The translations under genes and the position numbers were made by a program. This document shows, in pieces, positions 1 to 10,768 of a stretch of DNA of 64,000 nucleotides. The notes under the pieces were generated by a model. That model made no database searches. It saw only the letters and a list, made by a program, of their open reading frames with translations, and was not told the DNA's origin. Numbering within the stretch: the stretch's first letter is position 1; each line of letters opens with the position of its first letter. The DNA comes from Limanda limanda (taxonomy: Eukaryota; Chordata; Actinopteri; Pleuronectiformes; Pleuronectidae), in the NCBI RefSeq assembly GCF_963576545.1, contig NC_083658.1:11648428-11712427 (forward strand), written 5' to 3'.

Positions 1-984
1 AAAGGCAAACTTTTCAAAATTTGCCATGTTTCGGCAGCGCAGGCTTATTTAAGAAAAGAAACGTCAACAATCAGAGCGTTTCAAATAAATGTAAGAGCCT
101 TTTAAAGGGAAGGTTTTAACCAAAAGGAGAGTAGGTCAAGGACTTAAGCCTTTGGTGCCAAAGCTCTTTAGTGACATGGAGGAAAATATCAAGGGTCAAA
201 TGAGGCACACACACACACACACACTTTACAGCATGTTATTTTGCCGCTTTGCTCTGTTGAGTAACTAGAAAAATGGCATTCTTTGAATCTAGCATACAGA
301 GGTCTCACACATTTGCCTCCAGCGAAATATTCTCTGCAGAATGCCATCTGTGCATCTCTGCCTCTTTTTTTCTTTTTTTCCTCCTTGTGTCCCTAACAGT
401 CAGCATGTTCAGAATCGAGGGTTTATATTAAGAATTCAGGGCTGCTTCCCAACAGGCAAGAAGAACTAGAGTTATCCGAATGCTAACAAACTCCTCCCCT
501 TGTTTGTCGTGTGCCCACAGCTAGCCCTGTGATCATCCACTCAGTTCAATACGCTTCTCATGCAATGTAGTGCATGTTCTGAACCATTCTGGCTGTGGAC
601 ATTCCTGCCTTTAGCCTTTTGTTTGTTTGTCAAAATCTGCTACTGATTAGGAATAGCTGCAGAAACGGCCCTGAGGTTAATTGATAAAAAATCATAGCAC
701 TGATGAGTTCCAATGTTGTTGGTCCTACAATGAGTGCAGGAGAAATTAGGACAAATGTATGTCGTGTTAGGAATACATGATAGTGAGACACTGTTGTTGA
801 ATTAAATCAAGCAATACCTATCAAATTGTTTATTTTTTCCTGACACCCACAATAATAAATTGAGTATCGTTCAAGTACGGTATAATGTTCACGGAGCAAT
901 TGCGTATTGTTGAAGCGTGTTCTTTTATCCTTAAAGAGAAGACGAGCCGAACTCGGTTTGCTCAAATCAAAGTATTTATTTAAG
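1..984. other. non-coding DNA, no gene seen
   Basis: I see no exon, RNA gene or transposon terminus here. The stretch is mixed AT-rich DNA with a short AC microsatellite near 204-224 and pyrimidine-rich runs near 361-382. The open frames present are short, AT-rich and resemble nothing I know. It ends where the TCAA-type tail of an interspersed repeat begins. Confidence 0.6.
204..224. repeat. (AC)n microsatellite
   Basis: About ten uninterrupted AC units, of the type very common in teleost DNA. Confidence 0.9.
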
Positions 985-1640
985 AGACAATCAATCAATC
1001 AATCAATCAATCAAATTTTATTTGTATAGCCGTGATTCACAAATAACAATTAGTCTCATAGGGCTTTAACATGGTGTGACATCCTCTGTCCTTAACCCTC
1101 AACAAGAGTAAGGAAAAACTACTAAAAACCCTTTTAACAGGTAAAAATATGTAGAAACCTCAGAGAGACCCACATGTGAGGGATCCCTCTCCCAGGACGG
1201 ACAGAAGTGCAACAGATGTCAAGTGTAGGAAAACATCATCGGGATTAAAGATTTTTAGCAGCATCGATGAGGGTAAACATTTTTGAAGGATAACTTCAAT
1301 ACTATATACTATATACTATAAGTAGTCCTGCTGCAATCATAGTCTCTGGTCAGCAGCCAGCAAGATCATGATCCAGCAGACAATGAACAGGTTATCAGCA
1401 AAGCAATGGGCTTCTAGTACATTAGGTGTATCAGAGCGCCCTGAACATCCGGCATCTGTCTATTTTATAACAGTCGTTCTTCCTCCTCCTCGGAAGTGCG
1501 CAGGCGTAATCCATCCTCCTGGCTTTTGGAATACGGAAGTAGAACAGGAAGACACTCCCAATGACGCTATAGTTGCTAGGCAACCTGTTCACGTCATGAA
1601 AGTCCTTCACCCACCAGATGCAATGTGGGGCAAAATTGTA
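985..1640 (-). mobile_element. LINE/SINE-type interspersed repeat, 3' portion
   Basis: The left edge is a (TCAA)n run at about 988-1013, followed by TTTTATTTGTATAGC and then CTCATAGGGCTTTAACA and GAGTAAGGAAAAACTAC. I recognise this as a dispersed fish repeat. Read on the minus strand, the simple-repeat run is the 3' tail, as in non-LTR retrotransposons of the CR1/L2 type and their SINE partners. The right boundary near 1640 is approximate and would be the truncated 5' side. No reverse transcriptase remnant is visible. The exact family is not assigned. Confidence 0.6.
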
Positions 1641-1944
1641 TACAATTGAAGAAAAGATTATTATGTTTCCGCTATATCAAAACAAACCTGACTGTGTAAA
1701 CATCAGTGTTAATTTCGTTGACGATAACGATAACGAAAAATATTCGTTAACGCCCCTTTTCCCATGACTAAGACGAGACGAAGACGTAACGAAAACAGAT
1801 CTTTGAAAATAAAAACTATGACGAAATCTATTTTAATTTTCGTTAACGAGACGAGACGAAACGAAAATGTTGGCGGTTGACTAAGTCACAACAATTTTTA
1901 AAAACATAATCGTATCAGGCCGTCATGAAGTACCCGGAGCGGCG

Positions 1945-1998
1945 AGTGTGTGTGTCTGTGTGTGTGTGTCTGTGTGTGTGTGCGTGTGTCTGTGTGTG
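1945..1998. repeat. impure (GT)n microsatellite
   Basis: GT units interrupted by TC and CGT, inside the hAT-type element. Expansion here creates a spurious Cys/Val-rich open frame that should not be annotated. Confidence 0.85.
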
Positions 1999-2669
1999 CT
2001 GCCAGACAGCGCACCGGTCCCGAGGCTCCGCCCCCTGCCGCCGTGCACTCGCTCAGAGAGACACAGTGAGATCAGAGCTCGTTCACGTAAGCAGGCCGGT
2101 CACTGACTCACCGGCTGCTTCTTAACTATGGAAACAGTGAAAACACAGAGTTTCTCTGGTCTCAGCTGCTCTGAGATCAGCGCCGCAGCTTCTGGATCAG
2201 AGCAGAGGCTGCAGCTGGTTTCTACCGAACTGCAGTCTGATCTGCTTTCACTTTTTGTTTTCACATTTCGCCAACGCCAACTAAAATATATAGGCTGCAG
2301 CTATATGTTTTTATTTATTTCAAAATAGGGTACTTCTTATTTCATACATTTCCCACAAATATGGGGATGACTCAAATAACCCTACATAGTTTTGCGTTTA
2401 ATTTATTTCAAAGTAGGCCTACACTTGCCTGTGTATTTTCTTCTCTTCATAAGCATTTGGTGTTTCCCTTTGTTGTAAAAGGTAAAAATAAATAAAATGT
2501 CAAGTTTTCTTTATTGTTGTTCTATAATTTCATAAATGCAATAATCTACAGATTAGTATAGTATAACTTTATATAAAATTTTATCAGCTTTGTTATCAAA
2601 TATGTTTTGCGGCTCCAGACAAATTTTATTTGGGGGAGGAGGGGGCAAAATGGCTCTTTTGATAGTAAA

Positions 2670-2684
2670 GGTTGCCGACCCCTG
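2670..2684. mobile_element. isolated terminus of a second hAT family
   Basis: The 15-mer GGTTGCCGACCCCTG is the inverse of CAGGGGTCGGCAACC, a terminal sequence of Charlie-type hAT elements. The matching opposite end was not found within the enclosing 1704-3052 element. This is therefore either a fragment or a nested insertion whose other end has decayed. The G-rich run just before it (2632-2646) fits the usual subterminal region. Confidence 0.55.
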
Positions 2685-2821
2685 CTATAGACCTATAGGA
2701 GGGATATCTAATGGACAACCTAAGTACTGAAAGCTAGACTAGTATGCAGTTGTAGACACAACACAGGGGGTCCCTGGGCCTGAGAAGGAAAGATAAGGAG
2801 TTTAATGTGGCTATTAAATGT

Positions 2822-2950
2822 GACTAAAACTAGACTAAAATGTAATTTGTTTTCGTCGACTAAAACTAGACTAAATTGTAATTTGTTTTCGTCGACTAAA
2901 ACTTGACTAAAATGTAATTTTTTTTCGTCGACTAAAACTAGACTAAAACT
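2822..2950. repeat. 36-bp minisatellite
   Basis: About 3.5 copies of a 36-bp unit that begins GACTAAAACTAGACTAAA and ends TTTTCGTC. Units differ by only a few substitutions. It lies near the right end of the hAT-type element and repeats the element's own subterminal motif, so it probably arose by local slippage of terminal sequence. Confidence 0.8.
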
Positions 2951-3060
2951 AAGAAGGATAAAAATGACTAAATGTGATTAAAACTAATATGCATTTTCGT
3001 CAAAAGACTAAGACTAAGACTAAATCAAAAATAGCTGCCAAAATGAACACTGGTAAACAT

Positions 3061-5455
3061 TCGGATCCTCGAAACCAAAGCAATGAAACAAAATGAAGTC
3101 AACAAAGTCACTCTGTCTGACCTCCTATCAAGACAGCTGTGAGACTGACCATCCTCCTGACGCACACACAATTATAATTTGTAGATTAAACATTAGGAGA
3201 GGAAAAGGTTATTATAAAATCATTTGTACTAAGCATAATATCTAGCTAAAACTACTCCTATCTTTATTGTTAAGAGTTCAGTCAGACACAGACTATAGTT
3301 AAAAAGTTTGAAATCCCAACAGTATGTACGTTTTGAAGGCTTCTACAGAAGTGCTGCTCATTCTCTTTGTATCGGGTGACGTCATTTGTTTCTGAAGTGC
3401 AATGTGGGTCCATTGCTTCGCCGTCCTTGTTCTACACGCGAAAGAATTTGACGAAAGCCCATCTTTTCAAGCAGGAGCTGTGCTAGGCAGAGGCAGCTGG
3501 TGAACCTGGCTAAAATGGCAGCTAGCACAGAGAGCTCACTTTCAGGTTTTAATGAGACGAGTAGAAGTACGATATCGGGGTCAGCCACAGACGTGTCCCT
3601 TTGTTCAAATGTGAGTTGTGCTTGTTGATGAGTCACTTGTTGCAGCCCTCTACCAGCTTCTTCCCGATGGCACAGCTGTGTGTAATCATAAGGAAAAGGT
3701 CCCTCGCTGTTCCGCATTTTTATTCATCATTCGATGATAATAAACCTTTTATATGGAAAGGCACTGTTGTGATGCTCTATAAACCGTGTGACATTTAATA
3801 CAGATGGTTTTATGATGTCCCGTCACTCACAGTAAGGGAGGGGGGATAGGTTTTCGCTCCACTACAAGTCACAGAGTCCATTAAACAGGTGGTGGAAAAA
3901 AATATGCTATTGTAGCAGGAATGTGTTCTTCACCATCCAGAACTATGAAACAAACCACTTTTGTTTGTATTTTTAGTGGCTTTAGAGTCCTTAACGTTCA
4001 ACTCTGAAAAATGACCCTCCTTCCGTCATACAGCTGCACTTAACCACTTCAAGGGCAGTTAGCTTTTTCAGAGAGGCAATATACACATGTCACTTTTTAA
4101 TAGTGAAAAGAGGTGGGTGTGTAATAATGACATATTTAATGGTGAGTAATAAACTATATAGGACTGTAATGGAGGATAACACACTGTATTATGGATTAAA
4201 ACCACAACAGATAAATAGTAATCAAGTATAGCAGGGTTTCCCAAAAAACAAATTAATCCATGGGCAAGTGCATGGGCTTCATGTGCAAGTGCATGTCACA
4301 CATGTGCAAATGTTTATTAAAGGAGTGACAGATACACAAGGTGCAGCAGAAACTATGTGGTCTGACCGTCTGTGTGGACAGTAAAAACTTTATGGACCAG
4401 AGCAAAGGATGCGACGGTTTGAGAGTGTGAGCTTGCATGAGGAAAATAACGCTGTACACGCCCAGTGAGAGATCTCTTTATCTAATATGAGAGGTGTAAT
4501 AAACATATTTTGCTTCATTTTGAAAGTGTGGCTGGACAAATTTGTATATAGAACGCCACCACAGACTAGATAATTAATACTATATAAATGTTTATATGTT
4601 GAATGAAAATTTGAAATATATTACACATGTGTATATACATATATGTAATGTTGATATGTGTACACATAAATACAATACATGGTAAACAATTATGAAAAAA
4701 CAGAAAATGAGAATTTACGTCAATTAAAATGTATGTAATGTATAACTAAAAAAATAAGAAGCTGAAATATTCAATATCACATGTTTAAAAGACTAAAAGT
4801 CTTGTTTGATAAAGTTTGATAAAAACGTAAATACAAAATAATTAGACTTGTTTGACCTTTATTTTATGTGACTAGCTAAGTCAGACCTGCTGTTCCAATA
4901 TTAGTAAGAAATTCCTCTTATTTCCCTGTTTCATGAGAAGGTTTGGGGCAGCTTTTGCCTGTACATAAAAACCTAAAGACATGTTATTTAAGGTGCTGCA
5001 ATGTCACTGTACATGCAAAGGTCACGGTCACGCCGCTGAATGACACTTGTAAGGTTTTCCCCCCAATCGGCTGATTCACAGGAAACTGTGAGACAATACC
5101 GCGGCGTCCCCGAGCCCCCGGACACACACAGCGCGAGGCGTCTCTGTTTGACGTTTGAGGCTGGTCTTTGTCGCTGGTGCAGCCTATGTCTCTGTTCTTC
5201 TGATGACAGATAAAGTACCTTAATGCTCCCATAGAGGGACGCACACAGGCACACTGGTACACACACACACACACACACAGATACACCAGTTAGTTTCTTC
5301 AAGTAAACAGACGCCTCTGGAATCCAAGTGAGTTAAAGTGTTTTTTCCGGAATTGGTATTTATCATCCAACCAGTTTCACATTTGGCCTTATAGGAATTC
5401 CATGTGTAACACTGTATAAAAAACAGCACAACAATTTTTTTAAACCACTGCAGCT
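3061..5455. other. non-coding DNA, no gene recognised
   Basis: AT-rich unique-looking sequence, with an especially AT-rich block at about 4500-4860. The segment 3310-3800 has moderate GC and an open minus-strand frame of 111 codons that I could not match to a family. It might be an old transposon remnant. A CpG-containing block lies at 5020-5200. An AC microsatellite sits at 5259-5279. Confidence 0.5.
5259..5279. repeat. (AC)n microsatellite
   Basis: Ten AC units, uninterrupted. Confidence 0.9.
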
Positions 5456-5674
5456 GTAATGAGTTAGCCTGGGTGCCAGACGAACTTAGCCCCGCCCACA
5501 ACATTTGTTGTTCGGGAAGTTCGGTCTGGAGTCGCTCCGTTGGGGAGAAACTATGCTCGTACAGAAGCTGTACGGACCAATCAGATCGTCAGGGCGGGCT
5601 TTATACGATGATTGACAGATGATCTACAGTGACGTAATCAACCACGTCACCAGAGAGCGCTGCCTGCAGAGCTG

Positions 5675-5871
5675 AGATGTGTCAATGCTGCCATCGAGTC
5701 TGTTCCAGCAGACATCGACAGCGCATTCATTTTGAAAGAGGAAAAGAGGAACGTGATCAAGGCATTTGTAGATCGAAAAGATGTTTTTACCGTCCTCCTA
5801 CGGGATTCATAAAAAGTTTAATGTATCAGCTGGCCCCGATGCTGCAGCCACACAAGCAGTCATATAAATAA
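5675..5871 (+). pseudogene. captured RecQ-like helicase fragment (frameshifted)
   Basis: Two adjacent frames together resemble the N-terminal part of a RecQ-like SF2 helicase. The frame starting near 5675 gives a stretch ending in FILKEEKRNVIKAFVDRKDV. A one-base shift near 5794 moves into a frame reading PTGFIKSLMYQLAP. This matches the order of RecQ motif 0 (normally L-K-x-E-Q) followed by motif I / Walker A (normally P-T-G-x-G-K-S). The motif 0 Gln is Lys here, and the second Gly of Walker A is Ile, so it could not bind ATP normally. The frame closes at 5871 after about 65 codons; the rest of the helicase is missing. Copy B carries the same shift. Confidence 0.65.
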
Positions 5872-6020
5872 AAAGAGAGTGTGAGTATGTCTCAGCACAT
5901 ATGAGACAAAAAACACACAAGTTGGGACACTGTTGTAGTTAATGTTGGAGCAACAAGGAAGTGTAAAACGATTAGCTGCCGTTTCTCCTCCTCGCTGGCT
6001 CCTGCAGAACCATGACAGAC

Positions 6021-6165
6021 GGATCTCTCTCAGAGCCCCGGTCCCGGGCCGGTCGCGGTCCCGGTCCCGGGCCGGTCGCCGTTCCGGGCCGGTCCCGGGC
6101 CGGTCCCGGGCCGGTCCCGGGCAGGTCGCGGTCCCGGGCCGGTCGCGAGGCTCTGAGAGAGATCC
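6021..6165. repeat. GC-rich minisatellite inside a perfect 17-bp inverted repeat
   Basis: Bases 6021-6037 (GGATCTCTCTCAGAGCC) and 6149-6165 are exact inverse complements. Between them lies an array of GGTCCCGGGCC-type units (11 bp, mixed with GGTCGC hexamers), itself nearly palindromic. The whole could fold as a long GC-rich hairpin. The corresponding part of copy B (near 55037-55111) has the same flanking inverted repeat but only a short core, so the array expanded in copy A after the two copies separated, or contracted in B. Confidence 0.85.
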
Positions 6166-6528
6166 GTAGCGGGCTTCTTCACGCCGCCGGCGGCCGGGGC
6201 TCTCACGAGCAGCCCTGGTCTCCAGCTGCTTCCTGGGGGAGGCTTTGCCTCCGGTGGATATACGAGCGGCATTAGCAGCATTTCCATTGATTTATTTAGA
6301 GAGTAAATAAACTCGTGAAACAGACAACTCACAACAACTATGCGTCGCTTGACATACGTCACATACTACGTTGCTCTGATTGGTTGTAGGTCTATCCAAT
6401 TGAGCGAAGAGGCATTTTGTTTCCTGGTTCTGTTGAAACACGCCCCATAATCACAGCCCAATGGAGCGGTCTCAGACTCATATTCTGACTAGAATAATGA
6501 GTATGACAACGTCAGGCTAGCAATGAGT

Positions 6529-8640
6529 AATATCACAGTGGATTGATAAAAAAAAGAAAAAAAAAAAGGAAACGGCTTTGAAACTATTGAGTCGCCAGAG
6601 GCTCTGTCCTTTGACGTGACATGTAATGCTCTGCCGTTGTAAATGAAAAAGCAGCTGGGAAAATCAAACACCTATCATCACTGTAGATGCCGGACATCTC
6701 CCAACAAAGCAGTGGACGTGCCGCACAACAAAGGCTCCGCACAGGTTCAGGGCGGATGTTCACGAGCAGGGCCGTCAGATTGAATGAATGCAGGAATGCC
6801 AAAGTAGTGTGAGTCAGATGTGGATGTTGTAGCGGGGTGAGACGTTAGCTGGGATCTGAACACAAAGAAACTGTGTACATGGAGAAGGCCACACAGCAGC
6901 ATGAGACTATATGTTATAAAGTAAACAAAATAACCAAGAATATGATTTTATTCTTTGAGGGTAATTATTGGTTTATGTCGCGGCAGCTTCTTCGCCTTGT
7001 TGCTGCCTATTGTTGTGTGCTACTGTAGCAACAGCAACTGCAGTGGAGTACTACAGCAGAAGCGGTTATTTTATCAGAAATACAATCTGTCAACAAATGT
7101 AAACCGTGATCCGATTTCAACGCCCCACACTGGGCGATTAGCTTTCCCACACAGCAGCAGGGCAGCAGTTCAGGTTGTTGCCAGGCTGAGGAGTCGGTCG
7201 ATGCCTACAACTCTTCATCTCGCCACAGCCCACTCTCCCTCCATTAGTTCAATAATCAAATCTGGCACACTTTTAAAAGATAATTTAAAAAAATTAAGAA
7301 AATTGCTCACCAGGGTCATAAATACTCAAAATGCATTTCCTGTGGCTTCTTCACAATATAAGGCGGCAGATATTTATCTGTCTATTTATACATATCAGCT
7401 GTCAACATATTTCGGGGTCGTTCAGACTTTAAACAATAGAAGAAGAGGATGCCTCGGACGATATAATGTTAGAACGATGAGGATGTTCTATTGGTGGATT
7501 TTATCATTTTATGTTTTAACTTTTCAACATCTGTTTCAACATTGTATTCTAACATCTTTATCTTTTTTCATCTATTTTAGTTTATTACCGGTTTGATATA
7601 AAATTACATGCATATATCACTTCTTAAATACACCTATTCAACTGCGACAATTTAGCTTAAGTAAAGGTTGTTTTTTAATCTTTTACAAGCAAATGAACAA
7701 TGTGGATTCATTGCCCTTAATTAAGAGGAGGCAGGGATTTCTGCGCATCTGGTACGCTCAGTGGTTTCGCCTAACATACTGTGTTTGCATCGATGGCTCC
7801 CATCTAATTAATAAGGTGTCACAGGCTTTGTTATTGTTAAAAAAGTATACATTTCTATTTTAAACTAAGGCAAACAGAGTAGTGGCTTCATTTGAGCATC
7901 AAGAAAAGCAACAACAAGCCCCGTTATGGTTATAGAGTGATTTCAAAAGAGTAAAATCTTTTAACTGGAGCACGATAAACCTGTTAGTCTTGAAACTAAA
8001 TCACATTGGTGTTCAGAGATGCGTTTGCGTTGAATCATTTTTAATGTGTATTTCCTAGGATTTTAAAGGAAAAAAAGTCTTTAAATTGTCCTGATCAGTC
8101 ATGCTTGTATGTGTTCACAGCTCTTGTGAATGAAATCGGGCATTCAAATCCACTCGATTTCCCCACTTAGCATTATCATCATTGTATTCAGAAGGGATTG
8201 GATGAAGAGGGTAGATTGCACAAAGACGGGTCTTCAGCCGAGCAGCAGCCTGCCTATTGAGCCTCCCCGGCACTTCGCCATGACTCCATTAACAAATGCA
8301 ATCTCGGAGATCATAACTAATCTTTGGAATTAATTAAAAATCCTTTTTTTGGGGGGGGGGGGTGGGGGGACATTTGTGTAATAGGGCTCGTGCGGGCCCT
8401 GTGTGTGAATGGCCAAACTAATACCCTTTTTTTCCTTCTTTTTAAATGAGATTGAAATTCTGCGAATCAACGAGACAAGTCGCTCGCTTTCTATTTATAA
8501 TTATTTCATTATGTGCGGCCATGGGTGTTAACTGGGAGGAATTGATTGTAGCAGCTGGTGATACGGTCAACTTGATGAGGCTCGTGTTGATTTCACTCGA
8601 GGGGGGAGGGGGGGGGGTTGCCGTCCTCTTGTTAGCGACT
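6529..8640. other. non-coding DNA, no gene recognised
   Basis: Unique-looking, mostly AT-rich DNA. The plus-strand frame 6955-7596 stays open for 213 codons but starts with TTG, is low in complexity near its end and resembles no family, so I treat it as chance. A G12TG6 run occurs at 8351-8369. No transposon ends were found. Confidence 0.5.
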
Positions 8641-9180
8641 GTTTTCCCCCGCGACTCCGAGCTACGCAGGTGATATTATAATTGGCCCGCCGATCGCATT
8701 TTCAGGTACATATCCACATGCCGGAATAAACAATCGTCGTCACCATGAGAACCAATACGCCGCTGCTGAGTTCACCCCCCGTTCTGCTTCATCGTTCCAC
8801 TTTGTTGGCGTTAATGACCACCTGACATATACCATTAACAATGACAATCAGAAGAACTTGGCGTTTTTCGCCCACCGGGGTCATGCGACCATCCTCCCTC
8901 GGTCCCAGCTTTGGCGTTATTACCCCACGACAACGCTTGATTCCCCTTGCCTCGCCATTTCTCTTCCTCTCGCACGCTTTGGCACTAACGAGCGACGCCG
9001 CCATCGGATCTGCTCGACGCCGCCCCCGTCTAGCAGCGCCATAAACACAGGTGGCTTTGATGCCGCCGCCACTGCACAGGAACAACAAGCCATTTAGTCG
9101 TTTCGGCTCACCGGGCAGGCCGTTCGTTAGTTATCCCCAAGGTACAGCTGTCTGCAGGAGGCAGGGGAGAAGAGGAGGCG
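8640..9180. promoter_or_regulatory. CpG-rich block, possible regulatory DNA
   Basis: This block has many more CG dinucleotides than its AT-rich surroundings, for example the GACGCCGCCATCGG and GACGCCGCCCCCGTC stretches near 8993-9030. It contains motifs such as ATTAACAATGACAATCA at 8833-8849, which resemble SOX-type sites. No splice-consistent exon or protein similarity is visible in any frame. A CpG-rich enhancer, an unannotated promoter or a conserved non-coding element are all possible; nothing decides among them. Confidence 0.3.
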
Positions 9181-10749
9181 CGGGGGAGGAGTTGCGGTGC
9201 TTACAAAAGGAGTTTTGACCTTTTTAGATTACATCACTGGTTACATGAAGGCAAAAGTAGTTGTAACGCTGTGAGCGAGTGCTACTTTAATGAGAACTGC
9301 AACCCTCAAATGTTTGCCCTAAACCTCTGATTGCTGATTTTTCTTTAAAATCTACAGTTAATTCCTTCCACACTTAGTTGTGTTTTTATTCAGCCTTTTT
9401 TTTTTTTATTTATCTTATTCAATACATTTCCCCCTCAAGAGACCTCAAAGACGTTATGCCTGGATGACCGCATCGTCCCAAAATAAAAACACAAAAAACA
9501 TTGGCCCGACATAACAAATCGTCCAAAAGTTTATCGCGTTTGTTGTTCTTCTGTGTGAAGTAGCGGAACACCCCGTGATAAAATATAATGTTATTGCACC
9601 TTTCGAGCAAATTCTCAACCCAAAAGCACATTACAGTCGAATAGATCTGTCCCTTCCGCTGAGCGATGGTCCCTCCGTGTCTGTGCTGCGCGATGCTTAA
9701 CCTTCTTCTTCCCACCTGAGAGGACGTACATTGGAGCGGGGGATCGTAATTTATTTAAATCTGATCCACCGCAGCCCTTTCAGACGGATGAAACGGCTCA
9801 GGAGTTGTGACGCGGAGGCCTCTGTGACCTTCCAACTTTGGACCATAGCTTTCATCCAGCTCTGATTCCATGTCTATAATGCACATTACACCTATCTATT
9901 TTGCCACGGCTTGAGTTTTTGACGATAAAAGTGCACTCCTCTGATTTTAATGATCAGTTTACTCGTCGAAAAGAGCGCCAGTGAGTGTGTGAATGTAGCT
10001 TTATGATGTGTTTTGTGGTTATAGAGAAGCTTTTTGTCAATTTCAAGAAAATAACTACTTTGGGACTTTGACTTAACCATTGTTATGCAGCGGCGGTGTA
10101 AAGGAGAGTTAGCAGCAGGAATCTGTTGAGTTGGATTATGGGGAATTGTAGGATCCAGTGTTTTTGAACTCAAACCAATACTTAAAAGTAAGGTATTTCA
10201 AAATCCTCATGACATGCAGCATTAAAGCTCATGCCTCCTATAAGCCAATGGGTCCTGCAATTCTACACGTGATAGTCTAATTCTTATGGTAGAAATATAA
10301 AAGAAAATAGGGAAAAAAAAGGACGTGGACTGAGGATTTATTCCTATCAGTTAAAGAAAGTGAAAAATACAATAATCATGGATCTACCTCTGAACCTGGA
10401 TCCATAATAAATTGTGTCGGTTCTGGGCCCAGGTCCCATAACTCCGCCATGTTTGGTGAAAATGGGTGTTGTAGATTTTGTGTTATCCTGGCAGTGCATA
10501 TGTTTCACTGATGTGTTACACTATGTGTTGTTGTTTTGCACAAACTAAAGCTGTGTGATGTAAAACAATACACACAAACACCACATGTTAAAGATGCTTC
10601 TCAAACAAATAGGTGTAAACAGTATCTACGCACTCGCTGTACTGTAGCATGACCCCGAAGCTTGACATTTACATAACGGGCGATACATCACAGGTCATAT
10701 CATAACTGAATGCAGTTGATTCTGTAATTATCTGCTGTATCTGTCTGTC

Positions 10750-10768
10750 GGGGGGGGGGGGGGGGGGG
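10750..10768 (+). repeat. poly(G) tract
   Basis: Nineteen consecutive G residues, a candidate for G-quadruplex formation and for length error in assembly. Confidence 0.9.

Larger units (their letters stand above)
1704..3052. mobile_element. non-autonomous hAT-type transposon
   Basis: The left end reads CAGTGTTAATTTCGTTGAC and the inverted right end reads CAGTGTTCATTTTGGCAGC, giving imperfect terminal inverted repeats. The element is flanked by the perfect 8-bp duplication GTAAACAT at 1696-1703 and 3053-3060. Eight bases with T at position 2 and A at position 7 is the known hAT target pattern. The body (1349 bp) holds no transposase. It contains a degenerate GT array, the end of another hAT family (2670-2684) and a 36-bp minisatellite. 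The subterminal regions are rich in motifs like TCGTTAACG and GACTAAAACTAGAC, presumably repeated transposase-binding sequence. Confidence 0.85.
5465..6519 (+). mobile_element. element A: non-autonomous DNA transposon with 9-bp TSD (Mutator-like)
   Basis: The 1055-bp element starts TAGCCTGGGTGCCAGACGAA and ends with GACAACGTCAGGCTA. The outer TAGCCTG is inverted at the two ends. It is flanked by GTAATGAGT (5456-5464) and GCAATGAGT (6520-6528), a 9-bp duplication with one mismatch. A second copy in inverted orientation at 54708-55748 has the same ends and a perfect 9-bp duplication, which fixes both boundaries. Nine-base duplications are characteristic of Mutator-like elements; the superfamily is inferred, since no transposase is present. 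Inside are a helicase-like gene fragment, a GC-rich minisatellite bounded by a 17-bp inverted repeat, and a stem-forming right end. Confidence 0.85.

Noticed and set aside
3382..3717. 111-codon minus-strand frame, considered as a transposase or THAP-type fragment
   Set aside because: I could not identify the conserved Cys/His or catalytic residues that would support either idea.
5942..6362. Arg/Gly/Pro-rich open frames on both strands
   Set aside because: They are translations of the GC-rich minisatellite in element A, not proteins.
6955..7596. 213-codon plus-strand open frame with a TTG start
   Set aside because: No ATG start, no recognisable domain, AT-rich hydrophobic tail and no splice or promoter context. 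Long open frames occur by chance, and comparison with relatives would be needed to support it.
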